DNA of 34,116 bases from Alkalibacterium gilvum (GTDB taxonomy: Bacteria > Bacillota > Bacilli > Lactobacillales > Carnobacteriaceae_A), in NCBI RefSeq assembly GCF_900109085.1, contig NZ_FNYW01000022.1:1-34116 (forward strand), read 5' to 3'. Of this stretch, positions 1 through 7,827 are shown in pieces. The notes below the pieces were generated by a model, which was not told the origin of the DNA, searched no databases, and saw nothing but the letters and a program-made list of their open reading frames with translations. A program made the translations under genes and the position numbers. Numbering within the stretch: position 1 is the first letter of the stretch; each line of letters opens with the position of its first letter.

Positions 1-231
1 GCTGAATTCAATCACTCCAAATGTCCATTGAATGGTACGTTTTTGGATACTATCTATTTCGTAGCCTTGATCTTTATACTCTTGGATCAATTCTAAATCA
101 ATTTGTTTAAAAGCTGCACAGAGTAGTTCTTGGACAATCTGTTGGAAAAGTATTTCTAAAGCTAATTCAGCTTCGAGTAATGTGTCTTGTTCCTTTAATA
201 TTTTGATGATTTTTGATATAATTTTATTCAT
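1..231 (-). CDS. ISLre2-family (UPF0236) transposase, N-terminal part, cut by window edge
   Basis: An open frame of 77 codons starts at the ATG at 231 and runs off the left edge with no stop. The N-terminus (MNKIISKIIKILKEQ..., then a helical stretch, then ...IQWTFGVIEF) resembles the start of ISLre2/UPF0236 transposases: a long helical lead followed by a strand reading 'R-T-x-x-T-F-G-x-V/I-x-F'. These enzymes move their own element; the catalytic residues lie further on and are outside the window. The ribosome site is AGAGG, 8-12 bases upstream, inside a potential hairpin. The family call rests on recall of the N-terminal pattern only. Confidence 0.7.
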   Translation of the reverse strand, partial: MNKIISKIIKILKEQDTLLEAELALEILFQQIVQELLCAAFKQIDLELIQEYKDQGYEIDSIQKRTIQWTFGVIEFS

Positions 232-232
232 A

Positions 233-283
233 AGAAGACCTCTTTCTCTAGCGTTGTCGTTATCTCTAGATTAAGGGTCTTCT
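233..283 (-). promoter_or_regulatory. Leader hairpin covering the ribosome site of the left transposase
   Basis: The - strand leader has AGAAGACC (276-283) perfectly complementary to GGTCTTCT (233-240), with a second inner pairing TCTAG/CTAGA (about 266-270 with 247-251). The 3' arm overlaps the AGAGG ribosome site next to the ATG at 231. Such hairpins keep IS transposases poorly translated on transcripts entering from outside. The pairing is seen; the role is inferred. Confidence 0.5.
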
Positions 284-375
284 TTCTTTTTGTCCAGACC
301 GATATTTTTCTGTTCCGACATTAATTTTACACATAGACTCTATAGCGTAAATAAAAAACGAAACAGATTGGAAGA

Positions 376-1248
376 TCAATCCTTTCTTTTTTCTCCATAA
401 CTAAAAACAGAAATCGATCCGAAGCCAGTATGGGATGCTATGGTAGGGCCGTAACTTGAAATGTGTATCTCTTTTGGATTAACACGTTCAGAAATTTTAT
501 TTCTAATTAATTCTGCCTCATCTGGCACACCGACGTGACCTATAAAAATCGAATGCTCTTCTGGATTAACTAGATGCTTAATTGTTTGATTAACTAAATA
601 GTTTATAGACTTCTTCTTTCCTCTTAATTTAGCTATAGGTACAAGTTTCCCTTCAGTATCCATAACGAGAATTGGCTTAACATTGAGTAAAGATCCTACG
701 GCTGCAGCTGTCGATGATATTCTTCCCCCTCGATGAAGGTGTTTAATATCCTCAACGGTTACAAAAGAATGATAATTCAATTTGTTCTGTTCTACCCACT
801 CACGTAGTTCACTTTTACTGTAGCCTTCCTTCTTCTTTTGAACAGCTTCATATACTAGTAATCCTTGACCTAAACTCGCGGCCTTTGTATCTATAATATC
901 TATATCTACTTCTCCGTAATCTCTTTCTAGCATTTTCTTCGCTTGTATGGCTGAATTAAATGAGCCTGTTAGAGCGGAAGAAAAAGCTAGGTAAATAATA
1001 GGAATACCTTTCTCAACATAAGCTTTAAACTTTTCTAAGTAGGCATGCATGTTGATTTGAGAAGTTGAAGCTGTCTCTCCATTTTTAAGACGTAGAAAAA
1101 AAGCTTGTTTATCAAAGCTTTTACCCATATCGTCAATTAACTCTTCATCTCCAATTCTAATAGTAAAATTGAATACATCCAACTTATATGCATCAACTAA
1201 TTCTAATGGTAAATCACTACATGAATCAGTAATAATTTGGTAGCTCAT
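376..1248 (-). CDS. DegV family fatty-acid-binding protein (FakB-like)
   Basis: The 290-aa product has the usual DegV length and fold signatures. They are the N-terminal 'IITDSCSDLP' strand with the acidic/serine cluster, 'TASTSQI' at residues 60-66, 'LAFSSALTGSF' near 88-98, 'HLHRGGRIS' near 170-178 and the C-terminal 'GPTIASHTG'. DegV/FakB proteins bind a single fatty acid and hand it to the kinase FakA for phospholipid synthesis. The sequence does not show which fatty acid is bound, and no fakA lies nearby, so it is probably one of several paralogues. It is transcribed away from the SOS-like gene at 1391. The ribosome site GGGAGG lies about 10 bases before the ATG, and a -10 TATAAT lies at 1276-1281. 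Confidence 0.9.
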   Translation of the reverse strand: MSYQIITDSCSDLPLELVDAYKLDVFNFTIRIGDEELIDDMGKSFDKQAFFLRLKNGETASTSQINMHAYLEKFKAYVEKGIPIIYLAFSSALTGSFNSAIQAKKMLERDYGEVDIDIIDTKAASLGQGLLVYEAVQKKKEGYSKSELREWVEQNKLNYHSFVTVEDIKHLHRGGRISSTAAAVGSLLNVKPILVMDTEGKLVPIAKLRGKKKSINYLVNQTIKHLVNPEEHSIFIGHVGVPDEAELIRNKISERVNPKEIHISSYGPTIASHTGFGSISVFSYGEKRKD

Positions 1249-1330
1249 AGTTAATAACCCCTCCCTTTATAGTTTATTATACTCATTTCTGATATAAATA
1301 GAAATAAATTGTCTGATTAAATATATTCTA

Positions 1331-1384
1331 TTGACGAATGTATGTTCGCAAGATATAATATAGGTAACATACGTTCGGGAGAGG
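1331..1384 (+). promoter_or_regulatory. SigA promoter with two LexA-like boxes
   Basis: A near-consensus promoter is visible: -35 TTGACG (1331-1336), a 17-base spacer and -10 TATAAT (1354-1359). Two sites resemble the Gram-positive LexA operator CGAACnnnnGTTCG. CGAATGTATGTTCG (1335-1348) has one mismatch and overlaps the -35. GTAACATACGTTCG (1364-1377) has two mismatches and sits just after the expected start point. Their centres are 29 bases apart. A GGGAGAGG ribosome site follows at 1377-1384. A strong promoter closed by two operators is typical of a tightly repressed SOS gene. Confidence 0.75.
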
Positions 1385-1390
1385 ATAATT

Positions 1391-1720
1391 ATGAATAGAC
1401 AAGCTGAAAACAAACATTCAATCGTTCATTACTTGAAAAAAGGATACGGTACTTTGTTTCCTGCTATAACAAATGTCCAACCACAGATGCCTAAAGAACA
1501 GATTTCAATGTTCTTAAAGCAAGCAGTCAAAGGAAAGTTTCCTATTGTAATTCAAGTGAATCCTACTTCCCAATCGGATACAATTTGGGAGTTTAAGGGA
1601 ACAGTTTCCTTTTCGCCTAAATCAACACAAGTTATAGTTGAGTCAGATCAAAAAACAATTACTTACCTAATAAACGCTCGAGAAATCAGACACATTAGAC
1701 GATTACACAAACGAAAATAA
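1391..1720 (+). CDS. YolD-like small protein, predicted SOS-induced
   Basis: A 109-aa basic protein without signal peptide or membrane segment. The C-terminal 70 residues look like a small beta-barrel ('FPIVIQVNP', 'WEFKGTVSF', 'STQVIVES', 'ITYLINAREIRHIRRL'). This is the layout of YolD-like proteins, which in Bacillales and LAB usually accompany a Y-family DNA polymerase (UvrX/UmuC type). Here no polymerase follows: the gene stands alone between a double LexA-like operator and its own terminator. The family assignment is a resemblance and not certain; its function is unknown. The ATG is set by the GGGAGAGG ribosome site 6 bases upstream. Confidence 0.6.
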   Translation: MNRQAENKHSIVHYLKKGYGTLFPAITNVQPQMPKEQISMFLKQAVKGKFPIVIQVNPTSQSDTIWEFKGTVSFSPKSTQVIVESDQKTITYLINAREIRHIRRLHKRK

Positions 1721-1722
1721 AT

Positions 1723-1787
1723 ACGCTGAAGAACGTAAGACTAATTATTTTTTGCCTAGTCTACATTCTTCAGCGTTCTTTTTTTAT
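1723..1787 (+). terminator. Rho-independent terminator of the SOS-like gene
   Basis: ACGCTGAAGAA pairs with TTCTTCAGCGT, with an inner AGACTA/TAGTCT helix, followed by a run of seven to eight T on the + strand. It lies 2 bases after the stop codon at 1718-1720. The opposite strand has only a broken T-run, so it acts mainly on the + strand. Confidence 0.85.
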
Positions 1788-1799
1788 AGAGTTGTATAT

Positions 1800-3254
1800 T
1801 TACAGTATCGGAGAAAATAAGCGACTGAATTGCTGCTTAAACAGTTCCCATTTAGAATAATTGTTGATAATTTCCTCAGTGAGTAAATATGATACTGTTA
1901 TGTCTTTTTTGTAAAGCTTAACTTGTTCTTTCGCCAGTTGTCTATCATATAGGAAGGCATTTACTTCAAAATTTAGTTTGAAACTTCTAATATCAAAGTT
2001 AGCTGTCCCTACTGATACAATTTCTTCATCTATAACGATTGTTTTTGAATGCAAGAAACCATTATCATAAATATAAACTTCTGCTCCATAATCGACAAGC
2101 TCAGATGCATAGCTCAATGTTGCTCTATATATAAATGGGTGATCTGGTTTATTGGGTATCATAAGCTTGACATCTATTCCGGACATAATGGCTATTTTTA
2201 ATGTTTCTATGAGTGCTTCATCAGGTATAAAATAAGGCGTTTGGATATAAACAGATTCCTTAGCCATACTAATCATTTTGATAAACCCTTTTTTTATTGC
2301 ATGCATTTCATTATCAGGACCACTTGATACAATTTGCATATCTGTATCACCTATCAATCCAGTAAACGGGAAATAGTGATTATCATATTCAATTGTTTCT
2401 TTTTTAGCGGAAGCATTCCAATCCATTAAAAAACGTGTCTGTAAAGCCTTGACGCCATTCCCCTCGATTCTCAAGTGCGTATCGCGCCAATAGCCCATTT
2501 TTTCATATAGGCCGAGATAATCATCCCCAACGTTAAAGCCGCCTGTATAACCAATTTTTCCATCAATGACCACAATTTTTCTATGATTTCTATAATTTAG
2601 TCTAAGGTTTATTAGAAAAAAACGAGATCCGAAAAAGGGCTCGGCTTGGCCACCATATTTTCGTAATGTATCAAAAAAATGTTTACCTAGTACTCTCGCT
2701 CCCACAGGATCATAGAGCACATTCACCTCTACTCCTTGTTTTGCTCTTTCTTCTAGAGCTTTAACAAGTTTTGTTCCAATATCGTCGCCTCTAAAAATAT
2801 AATAAGTCACATGTATATGATCTTTTGCTTTGCTTATATCATCAAGTAATTGATTAAATTTATCTTTGCCATCGTGAATAAGCTTTACCTTATTTCCTTT
2901 TGTTAAAACTGACTCATTCCCATTCAAAAATAATTGAATGAGTTCAAATGTTTTATCTTGATAGTTTGACTCGGGGACATCAAGATTCTCTGATTCAATA
3001 AGTTCTTTCTGTGATTCAACTAATTCTTCCATACCAATACGTTCTTGGGAACGAATATTAAATATTTTTTCCTTTGAAATCTTTCGTCCTAAAAACATAT
3101 AAATGATATAACCAAACCCTGGAAGCATAATAATAACCAATAACCATGCCCATATCGCCGCAATATCTCTTTCTTTTTCACGGAATACGGTAAAGATTGC
3201 TAAAATCGAGTTAAGAAAAATAACAATCCCAAAAATCGTAGAAATAATATTCAT
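1800..3254 (-). CDS. cls: Cardiolipin synthase
   Basis: The 484-aa product matches the usual length of bacterial ClsA-type enzymes, which join two phosphatidylglycerols into cardiolipin and glycerol at the membrane. Two N-terminal membrane segments (about residues 2-22 and 33-55) precede two phospholipase D domains. Each PLD domain carries an HKD motif: 'HRKIVVIDGKIGYTGGFN' near residues 224-241 and 'HSKTIVIDEEIVSVGTANFD' near 402-421. The ribosome site is AGGAGCC before the ATG. It is monocistronic as far as can be seen and convergent with the SOS-like gene. Confidence 0.95.
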   Translation of the reverse strand: MNIISTIFGIVIFLNSILAIFTVFREKERDIAAIWAWLLVIIMLPGFGYIIYMFLGRKISKEKIFNIRSQERIGMEELVESQKELIESENLDVPESNYQDKTFELIQLFLNGNESVLTKGNKVKLIHDGKDKFNQLLDDISKAKDHIHVTYYIFRGDDIGTKLVKALEERAKQGVEVNVLYDPVGARVLGKHFFDTLRKYGGQAEPFFGSRFFLINLRLNYRNHRKIVVIDGKIGYTGGFNVGDDYLGLYEKMGYWRDTHLRIEGNGVKALQTRFLMDWNASAKKETIEYDNHYFPFTGLIGDTDMQIVSSGPDNEMHAIKKGFIKMISMAKESVYIQTPYFIPDEALIETLKIAIMSGIDVKLMIPNKPDHPFIYRATLSYASELVDYGAEVYIYDNGFLHSKTIVIDEEIVSVGTANFDIRSFKLNFEVNAFLYDRQLAKEQVKLYKKDITVSYLLTEEIINNYSKWELFKQQFSRLFSPIL

Positions 3255-3341
3255 ATATGGCTCCTTCTGAAAACTGCATTTCCTCTAGTGTACATTAATT
3301 CTATGCACTCTGTCTAGAAATAACGAAGGTCTATTCTTTTA

Positions 3342-3905
3342 TTATTTTTTTGGTTGAAAAATCAATGGTGAATTTCTATATAAAAGAAACATCACAACAA
3401 TTGTCACAAAAGCTGTAGCTAACATACTTAGGCCATTCATGACGAGTGAAAAAATCGGAGCACTCATTCCCCATAATGCATAGTCTCCCCAGAATATCCA
3501 TCCCGCAATAAAATGCCAGAAATAGCGCCCTAAGGATCCTATAAATACAGCAGAAAAGATATAGAACTGGACAGTCTTTTGATTATTTAATGTCATATTC
3601 CTTAATATTTCTTTACTATAAAAGCCTGCCACTCCTACAAACGCATAGGCTAAAGTATACTCTATTATGACTTGATAAAAATTAAGCATATAGACAGATC
3701 CTGTTACAAAATGGAGTAATCCCCATATGAAACCAGCATATAACCCGGGACCTAAGCCTCGTCTTATAGCATAAAAGGAGAGGGGAATCATACCTAATGA
3801 CACATTAAATGATGACCCAATACCTGTTGGAATAAATGACAGTACCATTGCTATTGAAGCGAATAATGTACCTTCTAAATAAATACGTAATTTGTTATTT
3901 TGCAT
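3342..3905 (-). CDS. thiT: Energy-coupled thiamine transporter ThiT
   Basis: A 187-aa, six-helix integral membrane protein of the ECF S-component type. It binds thiamine and associates with the shared EcfAA'T module, encoded elsewhere. Typical ThiT features are 'NVSLGMIPLSFYAIRRGLGPGLYAGFIWGLLHF' at about residues 34-66 and 'FYQVIIEYTLAYAFVGVAGF' near 76-95. A TPP riboswitch immediately upstream independently supports thiamine as substrate. The ATG at 3903-3905 follows GGAGGAG, which is part of the riboswitch-linked hairpin. No thiamine biosynthesis genes are present here. Confidence 0.93.
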   Translation of the reverse strand: MQNNKLRIYLEGTLFASIAMVLSFIPTGIGSSFNVSLGMIPLSFYAIRRGLGPGLYAGFIWGLLHFVTGSVYMLNFYQVIIEYTLAYAFVGVAGFYSKEILRNMTLNNQKTVQFYIFSAVFIGSLGRYFWHFIAGWIFWGDYALWGMSAPIFSLVMNGLSMLATAFVTIVVMFLLYRNSPLIFQPKK

Positions 3906-3909
3906 AAAA

Positions 3910-3951
3910 AAATCTCCTCCATAGTTTTTTCACTGAACTAGGAGGAGATTT
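3910..3951 (-). promoter_or_regulatory. Expression-platform hairpin of the thiT riboswitch
   Basis: On the - strand AAATCTCCTCC (3941-3951) pairs with GGAGGAGATTT (3910-3920), with an inner GTT/AAC helix. The second arm is the thiT ribosome site (GGAGGAG), and a T-run follows directly, ending 1-2 bases before the ATG. The hairpin could therefore hide the ribosome site, terminate transcription, or both. The competing antiterminator arm was not resolved. Confidence 0.7.
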
Positions 3952-4000
3952 CAGACATACTTGAGCAAAAATACTCAGATACCTCTCATACTCACAATAA

Positions 4001-4089
4001 GTACTCTTCCTACGCACGTATCAACGTACAGGTTCAAAGGGTCTAAACTAAAAGTTCACTCTCAGTCAATATCATTGACTCCCCTAGTA
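4001..4089 (-). ncRNA. TPP riboswitch (THI box) upstream of thiT
   Basis: Read on the - strand, the conserved THI-box blocks appear in order: 'ctaggggagtc', 'gactgagagtgaac' (CTGAGA core), 'gaccctttgaacctg' (ACCCTTTGAACCTG core), 'acgttgatacgt' and 'gcgtaggaag'. The P1 helix closes with GTACT/AGTAC. The element lies about 95 bases before the thiT ATG. A -10 TATACT lies just upstream at about 4092-4097, next to the rnjB stop codon. Thiamine pyrophosphate is expected to switch thiT off. Confidence 0.92.
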
Positions 4090-4110
4090 CAGTATAATTA
4101 TTTAATTTAC

Positions 4111-5793
4111 TTATTTATGAAAACGTCTATTTTGATTTACTTCCATAATGACAGGAAGTATTATAGGACGTCTCTTAGTTTTTTTGAATAAGTGACTATT
4201 TAAAGCTTCCCTAATATCATGCTTGATTGATCCCCAATCAAAATCATTATGTTTAAGATTCTTCATAACAACCTCTTTAACTATTTCAGAAGATTTATCA
4301 ATCAATTCTTGACTTTCTTTGACAAACACAAAACCTCTGGTCACAATATGTGGATTCGAAACAATCTTTTGTTTTTTACGATCTATTGTCACCACAGCAA
4401 CAAATATTCCGTCTTCTGAAAGTAAACGTCTATCACGTAAAACAATATTTCCAATATCTCCAATTCCAATACCATCAATTAAAGTATTGTCAGCAGAAAC
4501 CTGTCCACTTTGTTTCATTTTACCCTTAGAATAACTTACAACATCCCCATTGCTTAAGATGAAGATATTCTGATAAGGAATACCTGTTTCATTTGCTAAA
4601 TCAGCATGAGCTGCGAGCATCCGATATTCTCCTTGAATAGGAATAAAATATGTTGGATGTAACAAATTAATCATTAATTGAAGTTCATTTGGTGTTGCAT
4701 GCCCTGAAGCTTTTAGGTTATCTGAAATTTGTTTAACAGTAGCTCCTGCTCGATAAATTAAGTTTTCAGTTTCAGCCACCATGACTTCCATCGCAGTCGA
4801 AGGACTTGTAGCGATAAAGATTAAATCGCCCTCTTTGATGTTAACCTGAGGATGACTGCCAACTGCCATACGGTTAAGTGTTTTAATTGGTTCACCAGCT
4901 GCCCCTGTTTCTAGAACTAAAATACGATTGTCATCATATTTGTCGATTTTGTCGACTGGAACAATTAGATTGTCATCCGGCAAGGTCAATTTGTTTAATT
5001 TCATAGCACTTTCCAATATAGCCTCGAGATTTTTACCTGTTATAAATACTTTACGGTCAGACTCATAAGCAGCATTCAATACCTGTTGTATACGCAGGAT
5101 ATTACTTGCTACAGCAGCAACTATTATTCTACTATCAGTATTTTTAAATGTGTCTAGCACTTCTTCTTGAACTTTTTTCTCAGATACGTTTTCATGAGGA
5201 CTTTCAGCTTCACCTGAATCACTAAGTAAAGCTAAAACACCCTCATTTCCTAGTTCAGCAATTTGAGATAAGTCTGTTCTATACATATCCTGTGCACTTT
5301 GATCAAATTTAAAGTTACCAGTGTAAACAATATTTCCTTCTTCAGTATGAACTGCAATACCCATTGAATCTGGAATCGTATGAGTCGTTCTGAAAAACTT
5401 AACTAACGTACCATTGAAGTCAATTTCTGTTTTTTCATCTATAACATGATAATCATCAAAAGAAGGTTTTAAGCTTGAACTATTCACGAACAACTTAGCC
5501 AATTCGATTGTTAGCTCTGAACCAAAGACCGGGACTTCAAACTTGTCTAAAAAGTAAGGTAATGCACCGATAGCATCTTCATGACCATGAGTTAAAAAGA
5601 CTCCTGCGATTCTATTTTTATTTTCTTCCAAGTAACTAAAATCCGGGATGACAGCGTCAATACCAAAAAGTTCATCCTCAGGATATATTAAACCACAATC
5701 AAGGACGAAGATTTCCTCCCCAGACTCGATAACATATAAATTTTTTCCGTTTTCTCTTACTCCTCCAAGAGGAATAATTTTTATATTACTCAA
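4111..5793 (-). CDS. rnjB: Ribonuclease J2
   Basis: A metallo-beta-lactamase/beta-CASP ribonuclease of about 560 aa. The family cuts and 5'-trims mRNA, working as a J1-J2 complex. The metal site is degenerate: 'HGHEDA' replaces HxHxDH (H69, H71, D73, A74 counted from the TTG start), 'TGNFKFD' replaces TGDFKFD, and 'PIQGEYRM' replaces PIHGEHRM. The RNase J at 32055 keeps all three. This pattern marks J2, which has weak or no catalysis of its own and modulates J1. The longest frame starts at a GTG at 5805, but that GTG lies inside the ribosome site AAAGGTGG. The TTG at 5793, 8 bases after it, is the better start. A probable extended -10 (TGCTATACT) lies at 5885-5893. Confidence 0.9.
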   Translation of the reverse strand: MSNIKIIPLGGVRENGKNLYVIESGEEIFVLDCGLIYPEDELFGIDAVIPDFSYLEENKNRIAGVFLTHGHEDAIGALPYFLDKFEVPVFGSELTIELAKLFVNSSSLKPSFDDYHVIDEKTEIDFNGTLVKFFRTTHTIPDSMGIAVHTEEGNIVYTGNFKFDQSAQDMYRTDLSQIAELGNEGVLALLSDSGEAESPHENVSEKKVQEEVLDTFKNTDSRIIVAAVASNILRIQQVLNAAYESDRKVFITGKNLEAILESAMKLNKLTLPDDNLIVPVDKIDKYDDNRILVLETGAAGEPIKTLNRMAVGSHPQVNIKEGDLIFIATSPSTAMEVMVAETENLIYRAGATVKQISDNLKASGHATPNELQLMINLLHPTYFIPIQGEYRMLAAHADLANETGIPYQNIFILSNGDVVSYSKGKMKQSGQVSADNTLIDGIGIGDIGNIVLRDRRLLSEDGIFVAVVTIDRKKQKIVSNPHIVTRGFVFVKESQELIDKSSEIVKEVVMKNLKHNDFDWGSIKHDIREALNSHLFKKTKRRPIILPVIMEVNQNRRFHK

Positions 5794-5805
5794 TATTCTT
5801 TCCAC

Positions 5806-6091
5806 CTTTAAAAGCTTTTCAGCTTATAATTTTTTATAGTTTTTTTCACCTATGTAATACCCGTCCGTTAACAATCGTATTTAAAGTATAGCATATATAA
5901 AATCATTTTCATACTCTGAGACTATATCAGTTAATCTTTATTGAACTTTAAAGAACGATGGTCACATATGATTTTCATTTTAAAAGTTTTGCTTTTAGTA
6001 CCAAACCATCCTATTATTCTGATAAAATATAAACAAAGCCTTACTTTAATCTTTAATCTTCGCCTATAAAATATTAAGGAGCACATATCAG
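5806..6091. other. Divergent intergenic region rnjB / birA
   Basis: The rnjB promoter faces left, with extended -10 TGCTATACT at 5885-5893 and a weak -35. The birA promoter faces right: TTGCTT 5989-5994, a 17-base spacer, TATTAT 6012-6017. I see no gene, terminator or clear operator here. Confidence 0.55.
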
Positions 6092-7072
6092 TTGAATGCA
6101 AAAGAATCTATTATTGATATACTGAATGCTTTATACCCTAAGACAATAACAATTACAGCCTTAGCTATGGAGCTTGATACCAACAAAAATAATGTAGAAT
6201 CCATTCTAAAAGAGCTAATGTTTACAAATTATCCGATTATTAAAGAAAGACAAAGTTATCATTTGATGCATCCGATACTTTCTCTATCAGCAATAAACAA
6301 GCAGTTGCAGACGAATAATATAGGAAAATCTTTGTACTTATATCCTTCTTTAGTCTCCACAAACACCTATGCAAAAAACAATCTTGATAAACTGGATAAT
6401 GGCACAGTTATTCTAGCCCACGAGCAAACATCTGGGAAAGGACGTTTGGGACGCAACTGGTCATCCCCTATGGGAGGAAGTCTCTCTATGTCAGTAGTCA
6501 TCAAGCCTGATATTGACTTTGAAAAAATTCCTCTTCTTACTCAACTAACAGCCGCATCACTTTTAAAGGCATTACATTCTATTAGTGGTGTAAAAGTTAA
6601 GTGGCCAAATGATATTATCTTGAATCAGAAAAAGATAGCTGGAATCTTAATAGAAACTGAATTCAAAAACAATTCGCTTTCAGGGATCGTTATTGGTATT
6701 GGACTTAATACTAATCTAAAGAAGAAAGATATACCTACAGAGCTTTTAGATAAAGCTTCTTCTATTAAAATAGAGTCCAAAGCAGCGTGCGATCCAAATG
6801 AGCTTGTAGGTAAATTTCTTACTTACTTTGAGCATGATTATACACAATACCTTCTTTCAGACGATACTGAACCGTTTATATCAATGTGTCGAGATAAATC
6901 AATTTTGTTAGATAAAGATTTTTGGATCACTATTGACGATCATAGTAGAAAAGCTACAGTCAACACAATCGATGCATTCGGAAATCTCGTTGTAACTTTC
7001 CATGATACTGGTGAAATAAAAGCTATTAGTTCTAGTAATATATCAATCCGTGGAGATAAAACTTATATTTAA
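6092..7072 (+). CDS. birA: Biotin--[acetyl-CoA-carboxylase] ligase / biotin repressor BirA
   Basis: The 326-aa protein is a bifunctional BirA. An N-terminal winged helix-turn-helix spans about residues 5-60. The catalytic ligase domain carries 'TSGKGRLGRNWSSP' (biotinyl-AMP binding loop, about 112-125), 'KWPNDIILNQKKIAGILIE' (about 169-187, with the catalytic lysine region) and 'IGIGLNTN'. A C-terminal SH3-like domain ends the protein. It makes biotinyl-AMP, biotinylates carrier proteins such as acetyl-CoA carboxylase, and with the HTH can repress biotin genes. The start codon is TTG at 6092, set by the AAGGAG site 11 bases upstream; the nearby ATG at 6096 is out of frame. It is the only + strand gene between 1.8 and 28 kb. 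Confidence 0.93.
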   Translation: MNAKESIIDILNALYPKTITITALAMELDTNKNNVESILKELMFTNYPIIKERQSYHLMHPILSLSAINKQLQTNNIGKSLYLYPSLVSTNTYAKNNLDKLDNGTVILAHEQTSGKGRLGRNWSSPMGGSLSMSVVIKPDIDFEKIPLLTQLTAASLLKALHSISGVKVKWPNDIILNQKKIAGILIETEFKNNSLSGIVIGIGLNTNLKKKDIPTELLDKASSIKIESKAACDPNELVGKFLTYFEHDYTQYLLSDDTEPFISMCRDKSILLDKDFWITIDDHSRKATVNTIDAFGNLVVTFHDTGEIKAISSSNISIRGDKTYI

Positions 7073-7090
7073 TGCATCTCCTCCTGATAG

Positions 7091-7684
7091 TTAATATATT
7101 CTCATTGCAATTATTATTAAAGCTAATTGGTGCAGTGGATAATAAAAATAAAAAAAGTATCGTGGTAATTTAGGTAAATTAAATCCCTTATCTGTAATAA
7201 ATAAAGGTAGCGGTAACAGAGAAAAAAATTGGATGGATACCCCTGTCAAAAGCTGTGTGATTAAGAAAAAGACTGTTCCTTGTTTCCAGTTATATTCTTT
7301 AAGCCAGTAAATACACCACCCAAGCAAAAAGCCATAAATACTATACTCAGCAAACACACTTAACAATCCAAATATAGGTGCGAATCTTTTATATTTAATT
7401 GATAAGGAAAATAGGCCGAGTAAAAACAGGACATTTATTGCATTAGTAGTGACCGGTATAGAGAGCAAGCCCAAAAGGAAAAGCCGGGATATGTAATGGA
7501 CGTAATGACTCGTTTTCTTTGTTCCTTCTATTGTGCTATATAAAAAACATGGAAATGCAATACGTCCAATGATTCGCAAAAATATTAACTCAGGTAGTAA
7601 GAAGAACCCTATATGATCGATTGTCATCGTGAATATACCTAACCATTTTATTGTATTCAGCTTATTATCAAATACCTTCTTCAC
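7091..7684 (-). CDS. TraX family membrane protein
   Basis: An integral membrane protein of about 197 aa with about six hydrophobic segments. It shows the TraX pattern: 'IKWLGIFTMTIDHIGFFLLPE' near the N-terminus, 'LRIIGRIAFPCFLYSTIEG', several helices, and a C-terminal 'YYPLHQLALIIIA'. TraX of F plasmids acetylates pilin; chromosomal Firmicute members have no established role and may acylate surface components. The open frame can begin at a TTG at 7705, but AAGAAGGGG then sits inside the coding region. The GTG at 7684, 8 bases after it, fits better. It is convergent with birA (18-base gap), with no obvious terminator between them. Confidence 0.8.
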   Translation of the reverse strand: MKKVFDNKLNTIKWLGIFTMTIDHIGFFLLPELIFLRIIGRIAFPCFLYSTIEGTKKTSHYVHYISRLFLLGLLSIPVTTNAINVLFLLGLFSLSIKYKRFAPIFGLLSVFAEYSIYGFLLGWCIYWLKEYNWKQGTVFFLITQLLTGVSIQFFSLLPLPLFITDKGFNLPKLPRYFFYFYYPLHQLALIIIAMRIY

Positions 7685-7765
7685 GTTCACAACCCCTTCT
7701 TTCAATTAATATAAAAAGCATTCACTAATGTCTTCTGCTACATCATACTTCATATTAATCTAATT

Positions 7766-7812
7766 ATAAAAACAAAAAGCGTGTCTCTCTAATAAGAAAG
7801 ACATGCTTTTTG
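7766..7812 (-). terminator. Terminator of pnp
   Basis: On the - strand CAAAAAGCATGTCTTTC pairs with AGAGAGACACGCTTTTTG around a 5-base loop, followed by a T-rich run. It lies 15 bases beyond the pnp stop. Confidence 0.9.
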
Positions 7813-7827
7813 TTATTTAGATATATT

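Noticed and set aside
3961-4191. Open frame of 76 codons on the + strand
   Set aside because: It runs antisense through the TPP riboswitch and the end of rnjB and has no ribosome site; the riboswitch explains the conservation.
5867-5874. GTTAACAA, a half-site of the Gram-positive BirA operator, near birA
   Set aside because: The matching TTGTTAAC half at 14-16 bases distance is missing, and it lies nearer the rnjB promoter; a lone 8-mer is expected by chance in AT-rich DNA.
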